The notes under the pieces: generated by a model
Told to the model about the DNA's origin: nothing
Database searches by the model: none
What the model saw: the letters and a program-made list of their open reading frames with translations, nothing else
Translations under genes and position numbers: made by a program
In this document: positions 9,679 through 21,260 of the stretch, piece by piece
Numbering within the stretch: position 1 is the stretch's first letter
Layout of the letters: each line of letters opens with the position of its first letter
Source of the DNA: Rhodococcus jostii NBRC 16295
Lineage (GTDB): Bacteria > Actinomycetota > Actinomycetes > Mycobacteriales > Mycobacteriaceae
Assembly: GCF_001894825.1 (NCBI RefSeq)
Contig: NZ_BCWY01000011.1
Location: forward strand, 62,001 to 126,000
Reading direction: 5' to 3'
DNA length: 64,000 nucleotides

Positions 9679-10643
9679 GACGGCAGGCTCTCGTCGACGT
9701 GGACGTGCCCGGTGAGTGAGAGGAACACGTCGTCGAGGGACGGGCGCCGCAGTGCGATGTCGGCGAGTGTCACCTCCGCGAGGTCGAGGCGGCGCAGCAC
9801 CTCGGCCAGGGTCTGGGCGCCGTGTTCCGCGGGAATCGACAGCCGGTCGGTGCCTTCCTCGATGACCCGGCCGGGTGGGCACAGGCTCGTGAGGATCTCC
9901 CGGATGCGCGGCAGGTCGTCGAGGCTGACCGGGACCACCTCGCAGTAGCTTCCGCCGGTACGTGCCTTCAGTTCGTCGGCCGTGCCCTCGGCGATCACAG
10001 TGCCCTTGTCGATCACGACGATGTTGTCGCTGAGGAGGTCGGCCTCCTCGAGATACTGGGTGGTCAGCAGGATCGTGATGCCCTGCTCCTTGAGAGCGGC
10101 CACGAGAGACCACACGCCCTGGCGGCTGCGGGGGTCGAGGCCGGTGGTCGGCTCGTCGAGGAATACGACCTCGGGGCGGATGACGAGACCACAGGCGATG
10201 TCGACGCGACGGCGCATACCGCCGGAGTATCCGGACACTTTCCGGTCGCCGGCGTCGAGCAGATCGAACTGGGTCAGCAGATCCTGTGCCCGCGCCTTCG
10301 CCGCACCCTTGGGCAGACCCATCAGCCGGCCGAAGAGCACCAGATTCTCGCGGCCGGTCAACGACTCGTCGAGGGCGGCGTACTGGCCGGTCATCATGAT
10401 GCTGCGACGGACGTTCGCCGCCTCGTGGACGACGTCGTGTCCGGCGACGAAGGCCCGGCCCGCATCGGGCCGGAGCAGAGTGGACAGCACATTGACGGTG
10501 GTGGTCTTCCCTGCCCCGTTCGGGCCCAGGATGCCCAGGACCGTGCCCCGTGGCACCTCGAAGCTCACGCCACGCAACGCTGCGACGTCACCGAAGGATT
10601 TTTCGATTCCCTCGACAAGAACGGCGGTGTCAGGTGCAGGCAT
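9675..10643 (-). CDS. ABC transporter ATP-binding protein (DrrA-like)
   Basis: ATPase of the exporter, 322 residues. Visible motifs are Walker A GPNGAGKTT (about residues 38-46), the ABC signature SGGMRRR (about 138), Walker B VVFLDEPTTGLDPRSR and the switch region TTQYLEE. The C-terminal 80 residues match the DrrA-specific extension. It is first in a three-gene operon with 4-base overlaps. DrrA/DrrB systems export lipophilic drugs or cell-envelope lipids in actinobacteria; the proximity to an Mce importer is suggestive only. Confidence 0.92.
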   Translation of the reverse strand: MPAPDTAVLVEGIEKSFGDVAALRGVSFEVPRGTVLGILGPNGAGKTTTVNVLSTLLRPDAGRAFVAGHDVVHEAANVRRSIMMTGQYAALDESLTGRENLVLFGRLMGLPKGAAKARAQDLLTQFDLLDAGDRKVSGYSGGMRRRVDIACGLVIRPEVVFLDEPTTGLDPRSRQGVWSLVAALKEQGITILLTTQYLEEADLLSDNIVVIDKGTVIAEGTADELKARTGGSYCEVVPVSLDDLPRIREILTSLCPPGRVIEEGTDRLSIPAEHGAQTLAEVLRRLDLAEVTLADIALRRPSLDDVFLSLTGHVHVDESLPS

Positions 10644-11039
10644 GTCCCCGAGTATGTCACGCGAGGAGGGCGATCAAGGCAGACCGGCGAACCGCCTTGC
10701 ACCCGCCGAAGACGAACGGAAAACTTCTGTAACGGGAGACGGCAGGTGCACGATCAATACCGGACATCTGTACCACTTCGGCTCCGGTGACCACGTCGGA
10801 GTGAGGCCCGTCCTGCCGGAATGTCGTGATGTACGACGAGGTTCCGGTTCCGACGAAGTGACACATCGCAATTCGGGGCCGATAGCAGAGTGGCCGAGAA
10901 CGAATGTGAGCTTCGACATGAGCCTGTCGCGGGCCGTCGCGTCCGCCGAACCGGCGGCCGCAGCGCACGGTTCGGCGATCACCCCATATAGAGAAGGTGG
11001 CCGACAGATCTCGCGCCCGATCCGGCGGTCGACTCTCGT
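10644..11039. other. Intergenic region upstream of the ABC exporter operon
   Basis: About 400 bases without a convincing gene. Short frames exist on both strands, but none has a recognisable product or a good ribosome-binding site. The stretch should hold the promoter of the leftward ABC operon. It could also be decayed coding sequence. Confidence 0.5.
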
Positions 11040-11516
11040 CTACCGCGGGGTGACCCACGTCGTGATGTCGGTGTGGACCACCTCGACCCCATGGCCGTCG
11101 AAGATGCGGACGGGCACAACCACGTCGGTGCCCTCGGTGATCGCGTCGAAGTCCGGCAGGTCCGTCAGTTCGGCGACGGCGCGCAGCGGTCCGTTCGCCT
11201 TGGTGAGGTAGTCGACCGTCATCGACTTCGGGATCCACCGGTGGGTGGAGGGCACGGTCGCCTCGGACAACATGCCCATGGCGGCCTCGGCGAGGTTGCA
11301 CGCGGCGATCGCGTGGAACGTCCCCAGATGGTTGCGGACGCCCCACCACTTCGGTGCGCGAACTTCGCATCGGCCCGGCCGCATCTCGACGACGCGGGGG
11401 AGTACCGAGCCGAAGTACGGGACGCGGAGGCACATGCCGATGGAGAAGAGGGTGTGTCCGAGCGCGTTGTCGGGAAGCTTCTGCCAGGCGGCGTACGTGC
11501 GGCTCGAGGTAGTCAT
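11040..11516 (-). CDS. Hotdog-fold thioesterase-like protein (DUF4442 type)
   Basis: A 158-residue protein resembling the DUF4442/PaaI-like hotdog family, which includes acyl-CoA thioesterases. Visible family features are the VRNHLGTFHAIAACNLAEAAMG segment around residues 60-80, equivalent to the hotdog helix with its HN...G...H motif, and the beta-strand region WIPKSMTVDYLTKANGPL. It is a single gene on the minus strand. A 16-base palindrome lies just upstream and could be an operator. The substrate is not determinable. Confidence 0.75.
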   Translation of the reverse strand: MTTSSRTYAAWQKLPDNALGHTLFSIGMCLRVPYFGSVLPRVVEMRPGRCEVRAPKWWGVRNHLGTFHAIAACNLAEAAMGMLSEATVPSTHRWIPKSMTVDYLTKANGPLRAVAELTDLPDFDAITEGTDVVVPVRIFDGHGVEVVHTDITTWVTPR

Positions 11517-11524
11517 CCCGATAT

Positions 11525-11540
11525 CTTACTGCAGAGTAAG
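11525..11540. promoter_or_regulatory. Palindrome upstream of the thioesterase gene, possible operator
   Basis: CTTACTGCAGAGTAAG is a perfect inverted repeat (6-base arms, 4-base centre), 9 bases upstream of the start codon at 11516 on the minus strand. Its size and position fit a TetR-type operator. No TetR gene is present in the window, so the regulator is unknown. Confidence 0.4.
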
Positions 11541-11572
11541 TTCAAGGAAGCGCGGGAGGAATCGAACCCGGT

Positions 11573-11601
11573 TTGAAGTCTTTCGCCCGGTACGGCATAC
11601 T
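11573..11601 (+). promoter_or_regulatory. Predicted promoter of the S10 ribosomal operon
   Basis: TTGAAG (11573-11578) and CATACT (11596-11601) are separated by 17 bases, a sound sigma-A-type promoter. Transcription would start near 11608 and give an untranslated leader of about 375 bases before rpsJ. The start region reads GGTCGGGTTGCCTTG; a similar GGTGGGGTTGCCTTG follows the proposed rplN promoter, suggesting a shared initial transcribed sequence. Confidence 0.6.
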
Positions 11602-11983
11602 GGTCGGGTTGCCTTGTCTGGGACGCGATCGTTTGCGGCCCGAAACAGGCGGGGTGAAACGTCGCGATGTAAGTCGAATGACCTGCTCGCGGCCACATGC
11701 AAGACGGAAGCAGTACCTACTGGCACTCGAATTCGAGTGCATCCGGTGCGCGTTCCCGGCCCGAATAGCTGAAAAGTTCCGGGTCGGAGAATGAGTGGGA
11801 GGGCGACACGCCCGACCGCGTGTACCGGAGAACCATGACAGATGAACAGCGGCAGCGGATCGGGTGTGTCCCGGTCGCCTAGCGTTCGGACAGTTGCGGC
11901 CCAGGTAAGGGGACTGTGCAGACGAGGTAGTTCGGCCCGACTCGGGTGGGACTACGAAACGCGGCAAGAAAAGGACACTAAGC
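11602..11983 (+). promoter_or_regulatory. Long 5' leader of the S10 operon with a palindrome and possible uORF
   Basis: About 380 bases between promoter and rpsJ. It contains a perfect 18-base palindrome, GCACTCGAATTCGAGTGC, at 11723-11740. It also holds a 15-codon frame at 11835-11882 (MTDEQRQRIGCVPVA) with GGAG four bases upstream. No known r-protein leader motif is recognised. A role in autoregulation is inference. Confidence 0.4.
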
Positions 11984-12289
11984 GTGGCGGGACAGAAGAT
12001 CCGCATCAGGCTCAAGGCCTACGACCATGAGGCGATCGACGCGTCAGCGCGCAAGATCGTCGAGACGGTGACCCGTACCGGGGCCCGCGTCGTTGGACCT
12101 GTGCCGTTGCCGACCGAAAAGAACGTGTACTGCGTCATCCGTTCGCCGCACAAGTACAAGGACTCGCGCGAGCACTTCGAGATGCGTACTCACAAGCGGC
12201 TTATCGACATTCTCGACCCGACGCCCAAGACGGTTGACGCGCTCATGCGCATCGACCTTCCGGCCAGTGTCGACGTGAACATTCAGTGA
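11984..12289 (+). CDS. rpsJ: 30S ribosomal protein S10
   Basis: S10, 101 residues, full length; part of the 30S head and, in many bacteria, the NusE transcription antitermination factor. Sequence starts [19 protein letters not shown] and contains [10 protein letters not shown], both hallmark S10 segments. It starts with GTG preceded by AAAGGA. It is the first gene of the S10 operon (rpsJ-rplC-rplD-rplW-rplB-rpsS-rplV-rpsC-rplP-rpmC-rpsQ). Confidence 0.98.
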   Translation: MAGQKIRIRLKAYDHEAIDASARKIVETVTRTGARVVGPVPLPTEKNVYCVIRSPHKYKDSREHFEMRTHKRLIDILDPTPKTVDALMRIDLPASVDVNIQ

Positions 12290-12309
12290 GCGCGGCGGAG
12301 ACAAAAACA

Positions 12310-12966
12310 ATGACTGATACCAAGATCAAGGGAATCCTGGGCACCAAGCTCGGCATGACCCAGGTCTTCGACGAGAACAACCGGGTCGTTCCGGTCACCG
12401 TCGTCAAGGCCGGACCGAACGTCGTGACCCAGATTCGTACCGAAGAGCGTGACGGCTACAGCGCAGTGCAGCTCGCGTTCGGCGCCATCGACCCGCGCAA
12501 GGTGAACAAGCCGACTTCCGGCCAGTTCGCCAAGGCCGGCGTCACCCCGCGCCGCCACGTTGTGGAGCTCCGCGTTGCCGACACCTCGGAGTACGAGGTC
12601 GGCCAGGAACTTACCGCCGAGGTCTTCGAGGACGGCGCCTACGTCGACGTCACCGGAACCAGCAAGGGTAAGGGCTTCGCCGGAACCATGAAGCGCCACG
12701 GCTTCGCCGGCCAGGGTGCCTCGCACGGTGCACAGGCTGTTCACCGTCGCCCCGGTTCCATCGGTGGTTGCGCCACTCCGGGCCGCGTGTTCAAGGGCAT
12801 GCGCATGTCCGGCCGCATGGGTAGCGACCGCATCACGACGCAGAACCTCTCCGTTCACAAGGTGGACGCCGAGAACGGCCTGCTGCTGATCAAGGGTGCG
12901 ATCCCCGGCCGCAAGGGTGGCCTCGTGATCGTCAAGAGTGCAGTGAAGGGTGGTGCACGAGCATGA
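12310..12966 (+). CDS. rplC: 50S ribosomal protein L3
   Basis: L3, 218 residues, an early 50S assembly protein near the peptidyl transferase centre. Recognised from [15 protein letters not shown] at the N-terminus and the HGSIGG-like central loop ([18 protein letters not shown]). The ATG at 12310 is chosen over the in-frame GTG at 12286 because GGAG (12297-12300) sits nine bases before it and the homologous N-terminus begins here. The stop overlaps rplD by 4 bases. Confidence 0.98.
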   Translation: MTDTKIKGILGTKLGMTQVFDENNRVVPVTVVKAGPNVVTQIRTEERDGYSAVQLAFGAIDPRKVNKPTSGQFAKAGVTPRRHVVELRVADTSEYEVGQELTAEVFEDGAYVDVTGTSKGKGFAGTMKRHGFAGQGASHGAQAVHRRPGSIGGCATPGRVFKGMRMSGRMGSDRITTQNLSVHKVDAENGLLLIKGAIPGRKGGLVIVKSAVKGGARA

Positions 12967-13652
12967 CCAGCACCGAGACATCGACGACCAAGCTGACGCT
13001 GGACGTCAAGGTCGCCGGCGGCAAGACCAACGGCACCGTCGATCTCCCCGCGGAGATCTTCGACGCGCCTGCCAACATCGCGCTTCTCCACCAGGTTGTC
13101 GTCGCGCAGCTCGCTGCTGCACGTCAGGGCACCCACGCCACCAAGACCCGCGGCGAGGTTCGCGGCGGTGGCAAGAAGCCGTACCGCCAGAAGGGCACCG
13201 GCCGCGCTCGTCAGGGCTCGACCCGTGCACCGCAGTTCGCCGGCGGTGGCGTCGTCCACGGCCCGCAGCCGCGCGACTACAGCCAGCGGACCCCCAAGAA
13301 GATGAAGGCCGCCGCCCTGCGCGGAGCCCTCTCCGACCGGGCCCGCAACGAGCGCATCCACGTGATCACCGAACTGGTTGCCGGTCAGACTCCGTCCACG
13401 AAGTCCGCCCGCACCTTCCTCGGCGAGATCTCGGACCGCAAGAAGGTCCTGCTCGTCGTCGGACGCGAGGACATCGCGGCCTGGAAGAGCGTGCAGAACC
13501 TGGACGGCGTGCACCCCATCGCACCCGACCAGCTCAACACCTACGACGTGCTCAACAGCGATGACGTCGTGTTCAGCGTCGAGGCGCTGAACTCGTTCAT
13601 CCACGGGCCCGCCGAGACCGCCCAGGAAGAGAACAAGGAGGAGGGCAAGTGA
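12963..13652 (+). CDS. rplD: 50S ribosomal protein L4
   Basis: L4, 229 residues, lines the exit tunnel with L22. The conserved basic loop [20 protein letters not shown] is present at about residues 60-80. The C-terminal tail (after about residue 210) is Glu/Lys-rich and longer than in E. coli. ATGA overlap with rplC and GTGA overlap with rplW show tight coupling. Confidence 0.98.
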
Positions 13653-13954
13653 GCACCATCGCCGATCCCCGCGACATCCTGCTCGCCCCGGTCATCTCCG
13701 AGAAGTCCTACGGACTGATCGAGGAAGGCACCTACACCTTCCTGGTGCACCCGGACTCGAACAAGACGCAGATCAAGATTGCCGTCGAGAAGATCTTCGG
13801 CGTCACCGTGACCAGCGTCAACACCGCCAACCGTCAGGGCAAGCGCAAGCGGACCCGGTTCGGTTACGGCAAGCGCAAGGACACCAAGCGCGCGCTCGTG
13901 ACCCTCTCGGCCGACAGCAAGCCCATCGAGATCTTCGGAGGACCGGTCGCGTAA
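13649..13954 (+). CDS. rplW: 50S ribosomal protein L23
   Basis: L23, 101 residues, at the exit-tunnel rim where trigger factor and SRP dock. Motifs: [11 protein letters not shown] near the N-terminus and [22 protein letters not shown] in the middle. The GTG start overlaps the rplD stop (GTGA) and is preceded by AAGGAGG inside rplD. Confidence 0.97.
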
Positions 13955-13993
13955 GCGCCGGGACTTGACGAGACATAGAGGACGAGAAGACTC

Positions 13994-14830
<837 letters not shown>

Positions 14831-14843
14831 GAGGGAGTGAAGG

Positions 14844-15121
14844 ATGCCACGCAGCCTCAAGAAGGGCCCGTTCGTCGATGACCACCTCCTCGCGAAGGTG
14901 GACGTGCAGAACGAGAAGGGAACCAAGCAGGTCATCAAGACCTGGTCCCGTCGTTCCACGATCATCCCGGACTTCATCGGCCACACGTTTGCGGTTCACG
15001 ACGGCCGCAAGCACGTCCCCGTGTTCGTTTCCGACTCGATGGTCGGACACAAGCTCGGAGAGTTTGCACCGACCCGCACGTTCAAGGGTCACATCAAGGA
15101 TGATCGGAAGGCGAAGAGGCG

Positions 15122-15125
<4 letters not shown>
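14844..15125 (+). CDS. rpsS: 30S ribosomal protein S19
   Basis: S19, 93 residues, 30S head protein contacting S13 and the A-site finger. It begins [16 protein letters not shown] and contains [27 protein letters not shown], both diagnostic. GGAGGGAG precedes the ATG. Four-base overlap with rplV. Confidence 0.98.
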
Positions 15126-16332
<1,207 letters not shown>

Positions 16333-16335
16333 CGC

Positions 16336-16751
<416 letters not shown>

Positions 16752-16752
<1 letters not shown>

Positions 16753-16988
16753 TGGCTACTGGAACCCCAGCCGCAGAGCTCCGCGAGCTCACCGAAGAAG
16801 AGCTGGTCACCCGGCTTCGTGAGTCGAAGGAAGAGCTGTTCAACCTTCGTTTCCAGATGGCCACGGGTCAGATGGACAACAACCGTCGACTTCGTACCGT
16901 TCGTCACGAGATCGCGCGTATCTACACCGTTCTGCGTGAGCGTGAGCTCGGGCTGGCCGTTGGTCCGGACGCAGGTGACGCGGCATGA
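16752..16988 (+). CDS. rpmC: 50S ribosomal protein L29
   Basis: L29, 78 residues, helical tunnel-exit protein. Motif [24 protein letters not shown] spans residues 16-39. The ATG at 16752 is preferred over an upstream in-frame start inside rplP because it fits the tight operon overlap and family length. The C-terminus is a short Ala/Asp-rich tail typical of actinobacteria. Confidence 0.97.
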
Positions 16989-17266
16989 GTGAGGAAAAAG
17001 CAGTGAGCACTGAAGAGCGCGGCAGCCGCAAGGTCCGCACCGGATACGTCGTCTCCGACAAGATGGAGAAGACGATCGTGGTCGAGCTCGAGGACCGGGT
17101 CAAGCACCCGCTCTACGGCAAGATCATCCGGCGCACCAGCAAGGTGAAGGCGCACGACGAGAACGGCGTCGCAGGCATCGGTGACCGCGTGCAGCTGATG
17201 GAGACCCGTCCGCTGTCCGCGACCAAGCACTGGCGTCTCGTCGAGGTCCTCGAGAAGGCCAAGTAA
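16985..17266 (+). CDS. rpsQ: 30S ribosomal protein S17
   Basis: S17, 93 residues, early 16S rRNA-binding protein. Core motifs: [28 protein letters not shown] and [20 protein letters not shown] ([16 protein letters not shown]). It has a short charged N-terminal extension and is the last gene of the S10 block. ATGA overlap with rpmC. Confidence 0.97.
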   Translation: MSEEKAVSTEERGSRKVRTGYVVSDKMEKTIVVELEDRVKHPLYGKIIRRTSKVKAHDENGVAGIGDRVQLMETRPLSATKHWRLVEVLEKAK

Positions 17267-17284
17267 GAACCGAATAATGTATCC

Positions 17285-17292
17285 GGTACGAT
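17285..17292 (+). promoter_or_regulatory. Predicted extended -10 promoter for the rplN (spc) block
   Basis: GGTACGAT matches the actinobacterial extended -10 pattern G-N-TANNNT. No good -35 is visible. A perfect hairpin follows immediately, and rplN starts 144 bases downstream of the -10. Position after the S10 block suggests independent transcription of the spc block. Confidence 0.45.
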
Positions 17293-17331
17293 GGTGGGGT
17301 TGCCTTGCGGCAGACGCACGGCAACCCCACC
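17293..17331 (+). terminator. Perfect 12-bp hairpin between rpsQ and rplN
   Basis: GGTGGGGTTGCC (17293-17304) pairs exactly with GGCAACCCCACC (17320-17331), leaving a 15-base loop; no U-tract follows. It may terminate the S10 transcript, or act as a 5' leader element of the rplN transcript because it begins right at the expected start site. Confidence 0.5.
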
Positions 17332-17435
17332 GTTGTGTCGCCCACCGGGGCGGCCCCTCTCGCAGGGCACGGGTGCAGACCGCGCACGTCGGGTCGGAAA
17401 TCTGCCGTGCAACAGTCCAGGTCAAGGAGAAGTAA

Positions 17436-17804
17436 GTGATTCAGCAGGAGTCGCGGCTGCGCGTCGCCGACAACACGGGTGCCAAGGAGATTCTCTGCAT
17501 CCGCGTTCTCGGTGGTTCGTCTCGCCGCTACGCCGGGATCGGCGACATCATCGTCGCCACCGTCAAGGACGCCATCCCGGGTGGAAACATCAAGAAGGGC
17601 GAGGTCGTCAAGGCCGTCATCGTCCGTACCACCAAGGAACGTCGCCGTCCGGACGGTTCGTACATCAAGTTCGACGAGAACGCCGCCGTCCTCATCAAGC
17701 CGGACAACGATCCCCGTGGCACCCGCATCTTCGGCCCCGTCGGCCGTGAGCTGCGTGAGAAGAAGTTCATGAAGATCGTCTCGCTCGCCCCGGAGGTGCT
17801 GTGA
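17436..17804 (+). CDS. rplN: 50S ribosomal protein L14
   Basis: L14, 122 residues, forms inter-subunit bridges with 16S rRNA. It begins [19 protein letters not shown] and contains [18 protein letters not shown] and [15 protein letters not shown] start after AAGGAG. First gene of the spc-type block. Confidence 0.98.
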   Translation: MIQQESRLRVADNTGAKEILCIRVLGGSSRRYAGIGDIIVATVKDAIPGGNIKKGEVVKAVIVRTTKERRRPDGSYIKFDENAAVLIKPDNDPRGTRIFGPVGRELREKKFMKIVSLAPEVL

Positions 17805-18121
17805 TGAAGGTGCACAAGGGTGACACCGTGCTGGTCATCGCCGGCAAGGACAAGGGCGCGAAGGGCAAGGTCATCCAGGCCTACCCCGCGACCGACAAGG
17901 TCCTCGTCGAAGGCGTGAACCGCATCAAGAAGCACACCGCGGTTTCCGCGAACGAGCGCGGAGCTTCCTCCGGCGGCATCGTCACGCAGGAAGCCCCGAT
18001 CCACGTTTCCAACGTCGCGGTCGTCGACTCGGACGGCAACCCCACTCGCGTGGGCTACCGGACCGACGAAGAGTCCGGCAAGCGCGTTCGGATTTCCCGG
18101 AAGAACGGGAAGGACATCTGA
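17804..18121 (+). CDS. rplX: 50S ribosomal protein L24
   Basis: L24, 105 residues, assembly initiator protein with a KOW motif ([23 protein letters not shown]). The ATG at 17804 is chosen because it aligns with the actinobacterial N-terminus; a GTG one codon earlier is also in frame. It shares one base with the rplN stop. Confidence 0.97.
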   Translation: MKVHKGDTVLVIAGKDKGAKGKVIQAYPATDKVLVEGVNRIKKHTAVSANERGASSGGIVTQEAPIHVSNVAVVDSDGNPTRVGYRTDEESGKRVRISRKNGKDI

Positions 18122-18122
18122 C

Positions 18123-18689
18123 ATGACCTCCACTGAGAACAAGATCCAGCCGCGCCTGAAGACTCGCTACCGCGAGGAGATCAAGGCTGCGCTGAACACC
18201 GAGTTCGACTACGCCAACGTGATGCAGATCCCCGGCGTCGTCAAGGTCGTCGTCAACATGGGTGTCGGTGACGCCGCGCGCGACGCCAAGCTGATCAACG
18301 GTGCCGTCAACGACCTCGCTCTGATCACCGGTCAGAAGCCCGAGATCCGCAAGGCACGCAAGTCCATCGCGCAGTTCAAACTCCGCGAGGGAATGCCGAT
18401 CGGTGCCCGCGTCACGCTGCGTGGCGACCGCATGTGGGAATTCCTGGACCGTCTCGTGTCCGTCGCGCTTCCCCGCATCAGGGACTTCCGCGGCCTGTCG
18501 GGCAACCAGTTCGACGGCAACGGCAACTACACGTTCGGCCTGAACGAGCAGTCGATGTTCCACGAGATCGATGTGGACAAGATCGACCGCCCGCGCGGCA
18601 TGGACATCACCGTGGTGACCACCGCGACCAACAACGAAGAAGGCCGTGCCCTGCTGAAGCAGCTCGGCTTCCCGTTCAAGGAGAACTGA
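18123..18689 (+). CDS. rplE: 50S ribosomal protein L5
   Basis: L5, 188 residues, binds 5S rRNA and contacts P-site tRNA. Diagnostic segments: [45 protein letters not shown] and [20 protein letters not shown]. The C-terminus ends [12 protein letters not shown], as in related actinobacteria. It lies one base after rplX. Confidence 0.98.
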   Translation: MTSTENKIQPRLKTRYREEIKAALNTEFDYANVMQIPGVVKVVVNMGVGDAARDAKLINGAVNDLALITGQKPEIRKARKSIAQFKLREGMPIGARVTLRGDRMWEFLDRLVSVALPRIRDFRGLSGNQFDGNGNYTFGLNEQSMFHEIDVDKIDRPRGMDITVVTTATNNEEGRALLKQLGFPFKEN

Positions 18690-18693
18690 GCTA

Positions 18694-18879
18694 ATGGCTA
18701 AGAAGGCATTGGTCAACAAGGCCAACAAGAAGCCCAAGTTCGCGGTGCGCGCCTACACCCGCTGCCAGCGCTGCGGCCGTCCGCACTCGGTGTTCCGCAA
18801 GTTCGGCCTGTGCCGAATCTGCGTCCGCGAGATGGCGCACGCCGGCGAGCTGCCCGGCGTTCACAAGAGCTCCTGGTGA
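18694..18879 (+). CDS. rpsN: 30S ribosomal protein S14, zinc-binding form
   Basis: S14 of the short zinc type, 61 residues. Four Cys ligands are visible: C24, C27, C40 and C43 (CQRCG...CRICV). This is the housekeeping zinc-ribbon form (often rpsZ). Many actinobacteria also carry a zinc-free paralogue under Zur control, not present in this window. It follows rplE after 4 bases. Confidence 0.97.
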   Translation: MAKKALVNKANKKPKFAVRAYTRCQRCGRPHSVFRKFGLCRICVREMAHAGELPGVHKSSW

Positions 18880-18883
18880 GCCG

Positions 18884-18916
18884 GTGACGTCGCCGCCTCC
18901 TCGGCGGCGGCGTCAC
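18884..18916 (+). terminator. GC-rich hairpin after rpsN
   Basis: A 14-base arm at 18884-18897 (GTGACGTCGCCGCC) pairs with 18903-18916 (GGCGGCGGCGTCAC) with one G-T wobble and a 5-base loop. No U-run follows. It lies in the 150-base gap between rpsN and rpsH and could be a terminator, attenuator or RNA-stability element. Confidence 0.6.
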
Positions 18917-19029
18917 CCACAGACTTCCGGTTCGTAACCTCGGGCCGGGAAACGTAAGACCTACTTCGCGATAGGCCTGCGCCGGAAACGGCAGAGGGAA
19001 CCGTTGTGAGAAAGGTAGAGGTCAACCTC

Positions 19030-19428
19030 ATGACCATGACCGACCCCATCGCAGACTTCTTGACGCGTCTGCGCAACGCCAACACGGCGTACCACGATGA
19101 GGTGAAGTTGCCCCACTCGAAGATCAAGGCGAACATCGCCGAGATCCTCAAGCGCGAGGGCTACATCGCCGACTACCGCACCGAAGATGCCGAGGTGGGC
19201 AAGACCCTCATCGTCGACCTGAAGTACGGACCGAGCCGTGAGCGCAGCCTTGCCGGCGTGCGCCGCGTCTCCAAGCCCGGTCTGCGTGTGTACGCGAAGT
19301 CCACCAACCTGCCCAAGGTTCTGGGCGGCCTCGGCGTGGCGATCATTTCCACGTCCACCGGCCTGCTCACCGATCGCCAGGCGGCCAATCAAGGAGTAGG
19401 CGGGGAAGTCCTCGCCTACGTCTGGTAA
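19030..19428 (+). CDS. rpsH: 30S ribosomal protein S8
   Basis: S8, 132 residues, key 30S assembly protein and in many bacteria the spc operon autoregulator. It starts [18 protein letters not shown], matching the family N-terminus; the longer frame from 19006 is rejected. C-terminal [17 protein letters not shown] and GGEVLAYVW are diagnostic. Confidence 0.98.
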   Translation: MTMTDPIADFLTRLRNANTAYHDEVKLPHSKIKANIAEILKREGYIADYRTEDAEVGKTLIVDLKYGPSRERSLAGVRRVSKPGLRVYAKSTNLPKVLGGLGVAIISTSTGLLTDRQAANQGVGGEVLAYVW

Positions 19429-19442
19429 GGGAGGCCACCACA

Positions 19443-19982
19443 ATGTCGCGTATTGGAAAGATTCCCGTCACCGTCCCCGGCGGCGTCGACGTGTCGATCG
19501 ACGGCCAGGGCGTCACGGTCAAGGGTCCCAAGGGCACGTTGGCCCTGACGATCGCCGAGCCGATTGCCATTGCGAAGAACGACGACGGCACGCTCAGCGT
19601 GACCCGTCCGGACGACGAGCGTCGCAGCCGCGCGCTGCACGGTCTGTCTCGCACCCTGGTGCAGAACCTCATCACCGGTGTCACCGACGGTTACACCACC
19701 AAGATGGAGATTCACGGCGTCGGTTACCGCGTCGCTCTCAAGGGCAAGGACCTCGAGTTCGCACTCGGCTACAGCCACCCGGTCCCGATCGAGGCTCCGG
19801 AAGGCATCACCTTCGCGGTCGAGTCGCCCACCAAGTTCTCGGTGTCGGGCATCGACAAGCAGAAGGTCGGGCAGATCTCGGCCAACATCCGTCGTCTCCG
19901 TCGTCCGGACCCGTACAAGGGCAAGGGCGTGCGTTACGAGGGTGAGCAGATCCGCCGCAAGGTCGGAAAGACGGGTAAGTGA
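19443..19982 (+). CDS. rplF: 50S ribosomal protein L6
   Basis: L6, 179 residues, near the factor-binding site. It has two similar domains; [17 protein letters not shown] opens the first, and the C-terminal [16 protein letters not shown] segment is diagnostic. GGGAGG precedes the ATG. It is followed after one base by rplR. Confidence 0.98.
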   Translation: MSRIGKIPVTVPGGVDVSIDGQGVTVKGPKGTLALTIAEPIAIAKNDDGTLSVTRPDDERRSRALHGLSRTLVQNLITGVTDGYTTKMEIHGVGYRVALKGKDLEFALGYSHPVPIEAPEGITFAVESPTKFSVSGIDKQKVGQISANIRRLRRPDPYKGKGVRYEGEQIRRKVGKTGK

Positions 19983-19983
19983 T

Positions 19984-20391
19984 ATGAGCCAGACTGCAAA
20001 CCAGAAAGCCAAGCGGGTTCCGCTCGGCAAGGATGCGTCCACGAAGCGTCGCCTGTCGAAGGTGCGTCGTCACTTCCGTCTCCGCAAGAAGGTCTCCGGC
20101 ACGCCCGAGCGTCCCCGCCTGGTCGTCAACCGGTCCTCGCGCCACATTCACGTCCAGCTCGTGGACGACCTCGCGGGCCACACCCTGGCCGCGGCGTCGA
20201 CCACCGAGGCCGACGTGCGTGCAGCGGACGGCGACAAGAAGGCCCTCAGCGCAAAGGTCGGTCAGCTGATCGCCGAGCGCGCGAAGGCTGCCGGCGTCGA
20301 GACCGTGGTCTTCGACCACGGCGGACACGGCTACCACGGTCGCATCGCGGCCTTGGCGGACGCAGCTCGCGAAGGCGGGTTGAAGTTCTGA
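19984..20391 (+). CDS. rplR: 50S ribosomal protein L18
   Basis: L18, 135 residues, 5S rRNA-binding protein. Motifs: [31 protein letters not shown] and [23 protein letters not shown]. The ATG at 19984 is one base after the rplF stop; the basic N-terminal extension is usual in actinobacteria. Confidence 0.98.
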   Translation: MSQTANQKAKRVPLGKDASTKRRLSKVRRHFRLRKKVSGTPERPRLVVNRSSRHIHVQLVDDLAGHTLAAASTTEADVRAADGDKKALSAKVGQLIAERAKAAGVETVVFDHGGHGYHGRIAALADAAREGGLKF

Positions 20392-20422
20392 TGACCATCA
20401 TTTCGAACGGAAGGACAGCCTG

Positions 20423-21079
20423 ATGCCGGGACGTCAGAGGCGTGACGGCGGAAGCGGACCCGCCGGACAGAATGGCCCCAACACGGGGGACAACCGCGGC
20501 GGCGGCGACCGTCGTGGTGGCGGTCGCGACGATCGTCGCGGCGGACAGTCGGCCGAGAAGTCGAACCACATCGAGCGCGTCGTCACGATCAACCGCGTGT
20601 CGAAGGTCGTCAAGGGTGGTCGTCGCTTCAGCTTCACCGCTCTGGTGATCGTGGGCGACGGCAACGGACTCGTCGGCGTCGGCTACGGCAAGGCCAAGGA
20701 AGTTCCTGCGGCCATCCAGAAGGGTGTCGAGGAGGCTCGCAAGAGTTTCTTCCGCGTTCCGATGATCGGTGGCACCATCACGCATCCGATTCAGGGTGAG
20801 GCCGCAGCGGGCGTCGTCATGCTGCGTCCGGCCAGCGCGGGTACCGGTGTCATCGCCGGTGGCGCGGTGCGTGCCGTGCTGGAGTGCGCCGGTATCCACG
20901 ACATCCTGTCGAAGTCGCTCGGTAGCGACAACGCCATCAATGTCGTGCATGCGACCGTTGCTGCGCTCAAGGGCCTGCAGCGTCCCGAGGAAGTTGCGGC
21001 TCGCCGCGGTCTCCCCCTCGAAGACGTGGCTCCCGCCGGCATGCTGCGTGCACGCGCACAGGCTGGGAGCGTGAAGTAA
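20423..21079 (+). CDS. rpsE: 30S ribosomal protein S5
   Basis: S5, 218 residues, helps control translational accuracy and mRNA unwinding. The N-terminus is a 45-residue Gly/Arg/Asp-rich extension typical of actinobacteria. The core starts at [21 protein letters not shown], with [32 protein letters not shown] in the middle. One-base overlap with rpmD. Confidence 0.98.
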   Translation: MPGRQRRDGGSGPAGQNGPNTGDNRGGGDRRGGGRDDRRGGQSAEKSNHIERVVTINRVSKVVKGGRRFSFTALVIVGDGNGLVGVGYGKAKEVPAAIQKGVEEARKSFFRVPMIGGTITHPIQGEAAAGVVMLRPASAGTGVIAGGAVRAVLECAGIHDILSKSLGSDNAINVVHATVAALKGLQRPEEVAARRGLPLEDVAPAGMLRARAQAGSVK

Positions 21080-21258
21080 TGGCCGAACTCAAGGTCACTC
21101 AGATCAAGAGCACCATCGGTACCAAGCAGAACCAGAAGAACTCGCTGCGCACGCTGGGCCTGAAGGGCATCCGTCAGACTGTTGTTCGTGAGGACAATGC
21201 GCAGAACCGCGGTCTGATCAACGTGGTGCGCCACCTCGTCACAGTTGAGGAGGTCTAA
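21079..21258 (+). CDS. rpmD: 50S ribosomal protein L30
   Basis: L30, 59 residues, a small gene easily missed. Sequence begins [14 protein letters not shown] and contains [17 protein letters not shown], the family signature. The ATG shares its first base with the rpsE stop TAA; the gene ends 2 bases before rplO, with GAGGAGG near its end serving as the rplO ribosome-binding site. Confidence 0.96.
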   Translation: MAELKVTQIKSTIGTKQNQKNSLRTLGLKGIRQTVVREDNAQNRGLINVVRHLVTVEEV

Positions 21259-21260
21259 CC

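Noticed and set aside
10880..10960. tRNA-like string (GATAGCAGAGTGGCCGAGA)
   Set aside because: It resembles the D-arm of tRNA-Ser, but no acceptor, anticodon or T-arm can be folded around it.
10674..10982. Minus-strand open frame of 102 codons between the ABC operon and the thioesterase
   Set aside because: No recognisable motif, irregular composition and no ribosome-binding site.
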